A stretch of 64,000 nt of DNA from Microbacterium aoyamense (GTDB lineage: Bacteria > Actinomycetota > Actinomycetes > Actinomycetales > Microbacteriaceae): assembly GCF_023155855.1 (NCBI RefSeq), contig NZ_JAKNUT010000001.1, forward strand, positions 1,286,120 to 1,350,119, read 5' to 3'. Positions 43,025 through 50,035 of the stretch are shown here, in pieces. The position numbers and the translations under genes were made by a program. The notes under the pieces are model-generated. The model was not told where the DNA came from. It did no database searches and saw nothing but the letters and a program-made list of their open reading frames with translations. Every line of letters begins with the position of its first letter. The first letter of the stretch is position 1.

Positions 43025-44079
43025 GACTGGGGGCGATCAGCAAGGCGTACCTCGACACGCTGACGCACGCATCCGGCATCCGCATCGCGGCCGTCGCCGA
43101 TCTCGATGCATCGCGCGCGCAGGCGGTGGCGGAGGGGATTCCGGATGCCGCGGCCCTCACGGTCGCGGAGCTCCTCGCATCTCCCGAGGTCGACACCGTC
43201 CTCAACCTCACGATCCCGGCCGCGCACGCCGAGATCGCGCTCGCCGCGCTCGCCGCCGGCAAGCGCGTGTACGGCGAGAAGCCGCTCGCGGCCGACCTCG
43301 CCGCGGCGCAGGAGGTGATCGCTGCAGGCGGCGACCGCGTCGGCTGCGCGCCCGACACGGTCCTCGGCACGGGCGTGCAGACCGCGCGCGTCGCGATCGA
43401 CGACGGACTCATCGGGCGCCCTACGGCGGCGACGGCGGTCATGGTGACCCCGGGGCACGAGCGCTGGCATCCGAATCCCGACTTCTACTATCAGCCCGGC
43501 GGCGGGCCGCTGCTGGACATGGGCCCGTACTACGTCACGGCCCTCGTGCAGCTCCTCGGCCCGATCAGATCCGTCATCGGGGCCGCGAGCACTCCACGCG
43601 CTTCCCGCACGATCGGCGCCGGTCCCCGTGCGGGCGAAGTCATCCCGGTCGACGTCGAGACGCACGTGTCGGGCGTGCTCGAGCACGCCGGCGGCGCACT
43701 GTCGACCATCACGACGAGCTTCGACGCGACGCGCACGACGGCGGCGCCGATCGAGGTGCACGGCGACGAAGGCAGCCTCGTCGTGCCCGACCCGAACACC
43801 TTCGCGGGCGACGTGCGGCTGTTCCGGACGGGTGACACCGACTGGCGCACCCTCGATCCGTCGGCCGGCTATGTCGACAGCGCTCGAGGCATCGGGCTGC
43901 TCGACTTCGTCGCGGGCGAAGCGCGGGCGAGCGGCGCGATCGCGCTGCACGTGCTCGAAGCGATGACGGCGCTTCTGCAGTCAGCACGCTCGGGGTCCCG
44001 GATCACGCTCGAGTCCACCGTCGTCCGCCCCGAGCTCGTCCCGCTCATGCATCGCGACGAGTGGCTCGCTCTCGGGTAG
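42994..44079 (+). CDS. Gfo/Idh/MocA-family oxidoreductase paired with ThuA
   Basis: A 361-residue NAD(P)-dependent oxidoreductase: GIGIVGLGAISKAY nucleotide site, VYGEKPLAAD catalytic motif, and a C-terminal domain with YQPGGGPLLDMGPYYVTALVQLLG. GTG 42994 is chosen because AGAGGGG lies about seven bases upstream and the Rossmann motif starts at residue 5; a much longer frame upstream is a shadow of thuA. It overlaps thuA by 31 bases. By analogy with ThuB it could make a 3-keto glycoside that the ThuA protein processes. The substrate is not shown by sequence. Confidence 0.88.
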   Translation: MGHPHGIGIVGLGAISKAYLDTLTHASGIRIAAVADLDASRAQAVAEGIPDAAALTVAELLASPEVDTVLNLTIPAAHAEIALAALAAGKRVYGEKPLAADLAAAQEVIAAGGDRVGCAPDTVLGTGVQTARVAIDDGLIGRPTAATAVMVTPGHERWHPNPDFYYQPGGGPLLDMGPYYVTALVQLLGPIRSVIGAASTPRASRTIGAGPRAGEVIPVDVETHVSGVLEHAGGALSTITTSFDATRTTAAPIEVHGDEGSLVVPDPNTFAGDVRLFRTGDTDWRTLDPSAGYVDSARGIGLLDFVAGEARASGAIALHVLEAMTALLQSARSGSRITLESTVVRPELVPLMHRDEWLALG

Positions 44080-44083
44080 CGGC

Positions 44084-44160
44084 ATCTCGTCTCGTCGCTG
44101 TACTCCTCGCTCGACGAGCGGCCCTCGGTCGTTCCGCGAGCCCAGCGAGACGAAACGACG
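44084..44160. repeat. Degraded REP-like extragenic palindrome
   Basis: The gap holds CTCGTCTCGTCGCTG on the left and CCAGCGAGACGAAACG on the right, partly complementary, with an inner GCTCGACGAGC palindrome and CCTCGGTCGTTCC. The arrangement resembles the imperfect extragenic palindromes I associate with Microbacteriaceae. It lies between the Gfo/Idh/MocA stop and pheA. Confidence 0.45.
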
Positions 44161-44171
44161 AGCACGCTGAC

Positions 44172-44177
44172 TAGGCT
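44172..44177 (+). promoter_or_regulatory. Probable -10 element of pheA
   Basis: TAGGCT ends seven bases before GTG 44185, suggesting a leaderless transcript; no ribosome site is visible. Confidence 0.4.
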
Positions 44178-44184
44178 GGGGCGC

Positions 44185-45138
44185 GTGACTGACGAGGCAT
44201 CCGGAATCCGCACCTACAGCTTCCTGGGGCCCGCCGGAACCTTCACCGAGGCCGCACTCGCGCAGGTTCCCGAAGCGCGCGGTCAGCGCTGGAGCCCCGT
44301 GCGCAACGTCGGAGAAGCGCTCGCCGACGTCGTCGAGGGGCGATCGGATGCCGCGATGATCGCGATCGAGAACTCCGTCGACGGCGGGGTCTCGACGGCG
44401 CAGGACGCCCTCGCCACGGTCGGGGGCCTGCGGATCGTCGGCGAGTACCTCGTTCCCGTCGACTTCGTGCTCGTGGGGCGACCCGGCACGAAGCTCGAGG
44501 ACGTCTCTCTCGTCGCGGCGCACCCCGTCGCGTACGCGCAATGTCTGCAGTGGCTGACCCGCACGCTTCCCGCGCATGCGCACGTTCCCGCCGCGAGCAA
44601 CGTGGCGAGCGCCGTGGGCCTGCTCGACGGGACGAGCGATGCGGATGCCGCGATCGCGCCGCCCGGCATCCTCGATCATCACGACGTCGAGCTCCTGGCC
44701 GAGCAGATCGGCGACAACGCCAACGCCCTCACGCGCTTCGTGCTCGTCAGTCGCACCGTCGCGCCGCCCCCGCCGACGGGCGCCGACAAGACGTCCCTCA
44801 TGGTCGAGCTGCCCGAGGATCACCCGGGCGCCCTCATGGAGATGCTCGAGCAGTTCGCGACGCGCGGCATCAACCTGTCGCTCCTCGCGTCGCGCCCGAT
44901 CGGCGACGCTCTCGGGCGCTATCGGTTCGTCATCGACGCCGACGGCCATGTGCACGACGAGCGCATGGCCGATGCCCTCCTGGGCCTTCGGCGCTTCAGC
45001 CCCAAAGTCGTCTTCCTCGGCTCGTATCCGCGCGCCGATCGTGCCGTCGTGCACTACCCCGACCGCTACTCCGACGACGTGTTCGTCGAGGCGCGGGACT
45101 GGTTGCGCGGGCTGCTGAGCGGAGAACCCGAATCATGA
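44185..45138 (+). CDS. pheA: Prephenate dehydratase
   Basis: Converts prephenate to phenylpyruvate in phenylalanine synthesis. The 317-residue protein has the dehydratase domain (SFLGPAGTFTEAAL, IAIENSVDGGVSTAQDAL, and the TRF-type motif in NANALTRFVLVSR) and a C-terminal ACT domain (TSLMVELPEDHPGALMEML, NLSLLASRPIG) that binds phenylalanine for feedback control. No chorismate mutase domain is fused, as usual in actinobacteria. GTG 44185 is likely leaderless. Coupled by ATGA to the following PPOX-family gene. Confidence 0.96.
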   Translation: MTDEASGIRTYSFLGPAGTFTEAALAQVPEARGQRWSPVRNVGEALADVVEGRSDAAMIAIENSVDGGVSTAQDALATVGGLRIVGEYLVPVDFVLVGRPGTKLEDVSLVAAHPVAYAQCLQWLTRTLPAHAHVPAASNVASAVGLLDGTSDADAAIAPPGILDHHDVELLAEQIGDNANALTRFVLVSRTVAPPPPTGADKTSLMVELPEDHPGALMEMLEQFATRGINLSLLASRPIGDALGRYRFVIDADGHVHDERMADALLGLRRFSPKVVFLGSYPRADRAVVHYPDRYSDDVFVEARDWLRGLLSGEPES

Positions 45139-45569
45139 GCTTCGACTTCGATCCCGAGAACGAGACCCACCTCCGGGCGCTCGCGCGTCTCGAGTCCGAG
45201 CAGGTCGTGTGGCTCGTGACGGCGGGGCGCGACGGCTACCCGCACGCTGTGCCCGTGTGGTTCCTGTGGCTCGACGGCAAGGCCGTGATCTTCAGCGAGC
45301 CCAAGACGGCGAAGGTCGCCAACATCCGCGCGAACGACAAGGTCGCACTGCACCTCGAGGCGGGCGACGACGGCGAGCAGCTCCTCATGATGCGGGGGAC
45401 CGCGGTGCTCCACGACGGCGCCGGGCCGGAGTGGGTGGCCGACATCGGCGACGACTACACCGCGAAGTACGACGAGTGGCTGCAGCGCCTCGAGCTCACG
45501 ACGGCGTCGATGCTCGCCACCTACACGACCGTCATCGAGTTCACGCCGGACAAGCTCATCGCCTGGTAG
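45135..45569 (+). CDS. Pyridoxamine 5'-phosphate oxidase-family protein
   Basis: A 144-residue split-barrel flavin/F420-binding protein. LESEQVVWLVTAGRDGYPHAVPVWFLW and KTAKVANIRANDKVALHLE mark the PPOX fold; the size and pattern fit actinobacterial F420- or FMN-dependent reductases of unknown substrate rather than true PdxH, which is longer and has different phosphate-binding residues. Its ATG overlaps the pheA stop, but no metabolic link to phenylalanine is evident. Confidence 0.82.
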   Translation: MSFDFDPENETHLRALARLESEQVVWLVTAGRDGYPHAVPVWFLWLDGKAVIFSEPKTAKVANIRANDKVALHLEAGDDGEQLLMMRGTAVLHDGAGPEWVADIGDDYTAKYDEWLQRLELTTASMLATYTTVIEFTPDKLIAW

Positions 45570-45572
45570 TCG

Positions 45573-46622
45573 TCACCCCGCGAGGAGCTCGAGGGTCTGG
45601 ATGCGGCCGGGCGCAGCATCCATCCCCTCGCCGTCGTAGGACCCCGCGATCGGCGAGATCATGACCTCGTCGACGTCGTGCTGCGCCGCGAACGACGCCA
45701 GCTCGGCGCGCACCGTCTCGCCCGTGCCCACGAACCACTTCGACCGCGACGACGCCATGATCGACTCCGCCATGCCGTCGAAGTCCGCCGCGCCCGCGAT
45801 CGCCTGCTCGACGGTCTCGAGCGCGACGAGCGGACGATTCGTGCGCAGTCGCGCCATCATGCGCAGTTGCGGCAGGGCGCGCTCCTCGGCCTCTTCGGCG
45901 GTCGGCGCCGCGATCGCGTTGGCGGTGAGGAAGGTGCGCGGCGTCTCGAGGATGCCCGATGGCCGGAACTGCGACCGGTACAGCTGGAGCGCCCGCTCGA
46001 GCCCTTCGCCCGAGAAGTGGTTCGCGAAGACGTAGGGCAGGCCGAGGGATGCCGCGAGCTGCGCCGAATAGTCGCTCGACCCGAGCAGCCACACCTCGGG
46101 AACCGTCGTCGACGCGGGTGTCGCCCGCACCTCGTAGGTGCCGCCCGAGGTGAACCGCACCGTCGCTCCGTCGGACGAGACGAGCGACAGGATGTCGGAG
46201 ATGTGATCGGGGAACCGCTCGACATCGCTCGTCGTGCCGCTCTGGCGCAGCAGCTGAGTGATGACCGGATCACTGCCCGGCGCGCGGCCGATGCCGAGAT
46301 CGATACGCCCCGGCGCGAGGGCCTCGAGGGCCGCGAACTGCTCGGCGACGACGAGCGGCGAGTGGTTGGGCAGCATCACGCCGCCCGACCCGACGCGGAT
46401 CCGCCGGGTCCGGGCGGCCGCCGCGGCGACGAGCACGGGCGGGGCGGTCGATGCGACGGCGGGCATGTTGTGGTGCTCGGCGAACCAGTAGCGCACATAC
46501 CCGAGGTCGTCGGCGCGCTGCGCGACCGAGAGGGATGCCGCGACCGCTTCGGCGCTGGACTGCCCCGCGCGCACGGGCACGAGGTCGAGCACGGACAGGG
46601 CGGGAGCGGCTGAGGCGATCAT
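45573..46622 (-). CDS. LLM-class flavin-dependent oxidoreductase
   Basis: A 349-residue luciferase-like TIM barrel. Typical segments are LSVLDLVPVRAG, YWFAEHHNMPAVASTAP, RIRVGSGGVMLPNHSPL, and LDLGIGRAPGSDP (actual start of that motif is IDLGIGRAPG). It belongs to the MsnO8/YhbW-like subgroup, probably using reduced FMN. ATG 46622 has GGAGG directly before it; a TTG four codons upstream has better spacing and cannot be excluded. Converges on the PPOX gene with a 3-base gap. Substrate unknown. Confidence 0.88.
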   Translation of the reverse strand: MIASAAPALSVLDLVPVRAGQSSAEAVAASLSVAQRADDLGYVRYWFAEHHNMPAVASTAPPVLVAAAAARTRRIRVGSGGVMLPNHSPLVVAEQFAALEALAPGRIDLGIGRAPGSDPVITQLLRQSGTTSDVERFPDHISDILSLVSSDGATVRFTSGGTYEVRATPASTTVPEVWLLGSSDYSAQLAASLGLPYVFANHFSGEGLERALQLYRSQFRPSGILETPRTFLTANAIAAPTAEEAEERALPQLRMMARLRTNRPLVALETVEQAIAGAADFDGMAESIMASSRSKWFVGTGETVRAELASFAAQHDVDEVMISPIAGSYDGEGMDAAPGRIQTLELLAG

Positions 46623-46678
46623 CCTCCCCCTCAACCATCCCGGTCGGGCGGGGTATTCCGTCCCTCGCGTGAATCGCG

Positions 46679-46733
46679 CAGGATGAGACGACCGCCGGTA
46701 GGGCGATCACGCCGATGGTGCCCGCTCATCCTG
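46679..46733. repeat. Inverted repeat with 9-bp arms between minus-strand genes
   Basis: CAGGATGAG (46679-46687) and CTCATCCTG (46725-46733) are exact complements with a 37-base loop. Lies between the LLM gene start and the photolyase stop. The large loop recalls the other long intergenic repeats. Confidence 0.4.
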
Positions 46734-46740
46734 AGCAATG

Positions 46741-46759
46741 CACGCACCTCAGGTGCGTG
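46741..46759 (-). terminator. Hairpin at the photolyase stop codon
   Basis: CACGCACCT C AGGTGCGTG is a perfect 9-bp dyad, in practice a 7-bp stem with a 5-base loop. It overlaps the phrB stop and may aid termination; no T tract. Confidence 0.45.
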
Positions 46760-48092
46760 ACGCGCGCTTGACGTGCTCGTACGCGTCGAGCGCGGCCTTG
46801 CGGGTCTCGCCGAGATCGACGATCGGCTCACCGCGCTCGTCTTGCGGGACCCATTGGTCGATGTAGAGCCCGCGCGGGTCGAACTTCTTCGCCTGCAGCT
46901 CGGGATTGAAGATCCGGAAGTAGGGCGCGGCATCGGCCCCGGACCCGGCGACCCACTGCCAGTTGAACGGATTGTTCGCGGCGTCCGCATCGACCAGCGT
47001 GTCCCAGAACCACTCCTCACCGTGCCGCCAATCGATGAGCAGGTTTTTGATGAGGAAGGATGCGGCGACCATCCGCACACGGTTGTGCATGTAGCCCGAG
47101 TGCCAGAGCTCCCGCATCCCGGCGTCCACGAGGGGGATCCCGGTTCGTCCGTGCTCCCACGCGCGCAGCAGCGTCGGCTTCAGGCGCGGCCACGGGAACG
47201 CGTCGAACTCCCGTCGCAGGTTCTTCGTCGCGAGGTCGGGGAAGTGGAAGAGCGTGTGCCAGGCGAACTCGCGCCAGCCGAGCTCCGACAGGAACCGGCC
47301 GCCGCCGCCAGCCTCGACCGCCTCGTGCCACACCGTGTAGGGGCTGATCTCGCCCCAGCGCAGGCGCGGCGACAGCAGCGACGTCGCTCCCGCAGACGGC
47401 TCGTCGCGGGCGCGGTCGTACGAGCCGAGGTCCTCGGAGAGGAACTCCCGCAGCCGGTGGCGTGCGGCGGGCTCGCCCGGTTCCCACGTCTCGCGGAGTC
47501 CTCCGGCCCAGTCCGGCTTCGTCGGCAGCAGACCCCACTCGTCGAGGGAGTCGGACGCCGGGGCCCGGCCGGGACCGTGGACCTCACGCGGCTCCGGCAG
47601 CGGTGCACGCGGAGACGGGAGAGCGAGACACGCGCGCCAGAACGGCGTGAAGACGGAGAAGTGAGTCCCCGCGCCGGTCTTCACCTCCCACGGCTCGTGC
47701 AGGAGTGAGCCCGCGAACGACTGCGCGTCGAGGCCGTCCTCACGCAGCGACGCCTTGATGCGCGTGTCGACCTCGCGCTCGGGCCCGCCGTAGCGGCGGT
47801 TCCAGAAGACCGCGGAGGCACCGGCATCCTTCGCCGTTTCGTGCACGACCCGCTCGGCTGGACCTCGACGAAGGACGAGCGTCGATCCGCGTTCGCGCAG
47901 GCGCTCGCCGAGCGAGGCGAGGGAGTGATGCAGCCACCACCTGGCGGCGCCGCCGAGGGGACGGATGCCGGGGGATTCCTCGTCGAGGACGTAGAGCCCG
48001 ATGACGGGGTCGCCGCGGTCGATGGCCGCTCGCAGGGCGGGGTTGTCGGCGAGGCGCAGGTCGTCCCGGAACCATACGATCGACGACGTCAT
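46749..48092 (-). CDS. phrB: Deoxyribodipyrimidine photolyase
   Basis: Blue-light repair of cyclobutane pyrimidine dimers. The 447-residue protein has the N-terminal antenna domain (IVWFRDDLRLADNPAL) and the FAD-binding helical domain with LRWGEISPYTVW, LGWREFAWHTLFHFP, HGRTGIPLVDAGMRELW, MHNRVRMVAASFLIKN and DADAANNPFNWQWVAGSGADAA, which is the most conserved stretch. The Asn-rich NNPFNWQW segment and tryptophans fit class I CPD photolyases. ATG 48092 is preferred to the GTG one codon upstream. Independent gene, not in an obvious operon. Confidence 0.96.
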   Translation of the reverse strand: MTSSIVWFRDDLRLADNPALRAAIDRGDPVIGLYVLDEESPGIRPLGGAARWWLHHSLASLGERLRERGSTLVLRRGPAERVVHETAKDAGASAVFWNRRYGGPEREVDTRIKASLREDGLDAQSFAGSLLHEPWEVKTGAGTHFSVFTPFWRACLALPSPRAPLPEPREVHGPGRAPASDSLDEWGLLPTKPDWAGGLRETWEPGEPAARHRLREFLSEDLGSYDRARDEPSAGATSLLSPRLRWGEISPYTVWHEAVEAGGGGRFLSELGWREFAWHTLFHFPDLATKNLRREFDAFPWPRLKPTLLRAWEHGRTGIPLVDAGMRELWHSGYMHNRVRMVAASFLIKNLLIDWRHGEEWFWDTLVDADAANNPFNWQWVAGSGADAAPYFRIFNPELQAKKFDPRGLYIDQWVPQDERGEPIVDLGETRKAALDAYEHVKRASRT

Positions 48093-48111
48093 CACCCCAT
48101 TCTGTCGACGT

Positions 48112-48132
48112 GCCCGCTTCGGCGTCGCGGGC
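48112..48132 (-). terminator. Hairpin downstream of the lipoprotein gene
   Basis: GCCCGC and GCGGGC form a 6-bp stem with a 9-base loop; CTGTC/GACAG and CACC/GGTG flank it and could extend the stem. It lies between the lipoprotein stop and phrB start. Confidence 0.4.
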
Positions 48133-48143
48133 TTGACAGGGTG

Positions 48144-48719
48144 CTACTGCCGTACGAAAGGGACGGATGCCGCGTACCCCTCGGTGCTGAGGTGCAGCAC
48201 GAGTTCGTCGCCCGTGCACGTGAACGAGGATGCCGAGACCGGCCACTCGGCGAGCGTCTCGGCAGTCTCTGCGGCGAAGATCGCGCTCGCGGCGGCATCG
48301 TCGGTCGGAACGACCGTGAGCCCGTTCTCGCGCGCGGTGAGCGCGAGGCTCTCATCGTCTGCGCTGTAGTCGCCCGACATGGTGCCGCCGAGCGCGACCG
48401 CGGCGGTGTGGCCGAGCCACGTCACCGAGGCCGGCACGCTCTGCGTGAACGCGAAGGTGCCGTCGGCGGTGAAGTCGATGTTCGCCGTCGCCGCCGGATC
48501 GATGACGGCGGCCGGGTACTCGAGACCGCCGGGCAGGGCGTCGTAGATCGGCTGGAGCTCGTCCGCACCGACCGACCACGCTCCGACGAGGCACGCAGGG
48601 GTGGGCGTCGGCGTGGGGGTCGGGGTGGGCGACTCGGCATCGGTCGTCGTCGCCGTGCACCCGCTCGCGACGAGTGCGACGGTCGCGAGGAGCGTCATCG
48701 TGCGCAGCGGTCGCGTCAT
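48144..48719 (-). CDS. Secreted lipoprotein of unknown function
   Basis: A 191-residue lipoprotein: signal sequence and lipobox LVASGC with Cys21, then a Thr-Pro linker (about residues 29-39) and a ~140-residue domain with AWSVGADELQPIYDAL, VIDPAATANIDFTADGTFAFT and SSFTCTGDELVLHLS. The two cysteines (in ACLVGAW and FTCTGDE) may form a disulfide. The pattern of a small beta-barrel-like domain recurs in actinobacterial lipoproteins, but I assign no function. ATG 48719 chosen for the signal peptide; the upstream frame is unsupported. Divergent from a LacI gene. Confidence 0.75.
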   Translation of the reverse strand: MTRPLRTMTLLATVALVASGCTATTTDAESPTPTPTPTPTPACLVGAWSVGADELQPIYDALPGGLEYPAAVIDPAATANIDFTADGTFAFTQSVPASVTWLGHTAAVALGGTMSGDYSADDESLALTARENGLTVVPTDDAAASAIFAAETAETLAEWPVSASSFTCTGDELVLHLSTEGYAASVPFVRQ

Positions 48720-48778
48720 CCGTCCATCATGCGGCTTCGCCCGAGCGAATCCGGGCACCGAGCAGAGACTGTGTCGCT

Positions 48779-48810
48779 CTTGCATCCGCTTGCAAATTCT
48801 TGCGTAAACT
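48779..48810 (+). promoter_or_regulatory. Promoter with three CTTGC repeats in exact 10-bp phase
   Basis: CTTGC occurs at 48779, 48789 and 48799. TTGCAT (48780-48785) and TAAACT (48805-48810), 19 bases apart, can serve as -35 and -10; ATG 48817 follows six bases later, so the transcript may be leaderless. The repeats cover the promoter, suggesting autoregulation. Confidence 0.55.
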
Positions 48811-48816
48811 GTGCGC

Positions 48817-49824
48817 ATGTCGAAGCGTCTCGCCGAAGTGGCGCGCAAGGTCGGTGTCAGTGAAGCGACCGTCAGTCGCGTCCTCAACGACAAGCCCGGA
48901 GTCTCCGAAGCGACGCGGCAGGCCGTGCTCACGGCGCTCGATGTCCTCGGCTACGAGCGCCCCACGAAGCTCCGCGGCGAGCGCGCCCGCCTCGTGGGGC
49001 TGGTGCTCCCCGAACTCCAGAACCCGATCTTCCCCGCGCTCGCCGAGATCATCGGGGGCGGGCTCACGCAGAACGGCTACACGCCGCTGCTGTGTACGCA
49101 GAACACGGGCGGCATCACCGAATCCGACTACATCGACCTCCTTCTCCAGCAGCAGGTGTCGGGTGTGATCTTCCTCGGCGGCAATTACAGCCAGGCGGAT
49201 GCGCCGCACGAGCACTACGAGCGGCTGCGGCAAGTCAACCTGCCGACGGTCCTCGTCAACGCGCGGATCGGATCGATCGACTTCGCGACGGTGTCGACGG
49301 ATGACGCGGCCGCCGCCGAGCAGGCGATCCAGCACCTGCATCAGCTCGGACATCGGCGCATCGGCATGCTGATGGGTCCGGTCGACCACATCCCCTCCCA
49401 GCGCAAACTCGCCGCCGCGCGGCCGTTGTTGGAGCGGCTCGGCTCGCCGCTCGACGAAGCGCTCATCGTGCGCGGGCTGTACTCCCTCGAATCGGGCCAG
49501 GCAGGGGCATCCCGCCTCTTCTCCAACGGCGCGACGGCGATCGTGTGCGCGAGCGACCCGCTCGCCCTGGGCGCCGTGCGGGCCGCGCGGCGCGCGGGGC
49601 TCCGCGTGCCCGACGACGTGAGTGTCGTGGGCTACGACGACTCCGCGCTCATGAGCTGCACCGAGCCGCCGCTCACGACCGTGCGCCAGCCGATCGAGTC
49701 GATGGGGCGGACGGTGATCGACCTGCTCCTCTCGCAGATCGCCGGCACCACCGAGGCGGGCGACGAGCTGCTCTTCGAGCCCGAACTCGTCCTGCGCTCC
49801 TCGACCGGCCCGGTCTCGCTGTAG
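48817..49824 (+). CDS. LacI-family regulator, probable maltose/alpha-glucoside repressor
   Basis: A 335-residue regulator with HTH at residues 4-24 (LAEVARKVGVSEATVSRVLN) and effector domain with LVGLVLPELQNPIFPALAEIIG, VGYDDSALMSCTEPPLTTVRQ. The contact pair after GVS is Glu-Ala, as in the MalR/Reg1/CebR class of actinobacterial regulators (recalled, not searched). ATG 48817 is chosen because it suits a leaderless start and the family N-terminus; GTG 48811 is an alternative. Same-strand GH13 and ABC genes follow after 211 bases, and both promoters carry CTTGC repeats, supporting control of that operon. Confidence 0.92.
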   Translation: MSKRLAEVARKVGVSEATVSRVLNDKPGVSEATRQAVLTALDVLGYERPTKLRGERARLVGLVLPELQNPIFPALAEIIGGGLTQNGYTPLLCTQNTGGITESDYIDLLLQQQVSGVIFLGGNYSQADAPHEHYERLRQVNLPTVLVNARIGSIDFATVSTDDAAAAEQAIQHLHQLGHRRIGMLMGPVDHIPSQRKLAAARPLLERLGSPLDEALIVRGLYSLESGQAGASRLFSNGATAIVCASDPLALGAVRAARRAGLRVPDDVSVVGYDDSALMSCTEPPLTTVRQPIESMGRTVIDLLLSQIAGTTEAGDELLFEPELVLRSSTGPVSL

Positions 49825-49940
49825 CTGACGCCTCCCCGCAGCGGGCCCAGGTGCCTGAACATTCCAGCCCTACGCGCAGCGGCGTGCCCTGCGCAACCCG
49901 AACGAGAGGGTGAGACGTCACAGCCGTGGCGTTACTGAAT

Positions 49941-49972
49941 CGCAATCTTGCGTGAGATTGTCAAAGACTTGC
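49941..49972 (+). promoter_or_regulatory. Operator region of the GH13 operon with CTTGC repeats
   Basis: CGCAA TC TTGCG (49941-49952) is a perfect 5-bp-arm dyad; CTTGC occurs at 49947 and 49968, 21 bp apart, with ATTGT between them. A wider dyad CAATCT...AGATTG spans 49943-49960. It resembles the LacI promoter at 48779. Confidence 0.55.
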
Positions 49973-49997
49973 ACTCACGGATCCGCGAAGCTACATT
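49969..49997 (+). promoter_or_regulatory. Promoter of the GH13/ABC operon
   Basis: TTGCAC (49969-49974), 17-base spacer, TACATT (49992-49997). The -35 overlaps the second CTTGC repeat, so the regulator would compete with polymerase. Confidence 0.6.
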
Positions 49998-50035
49998 CTC
50001 CTCAACGAGACTTTCCCCCGACGACGAGGAGCCCC

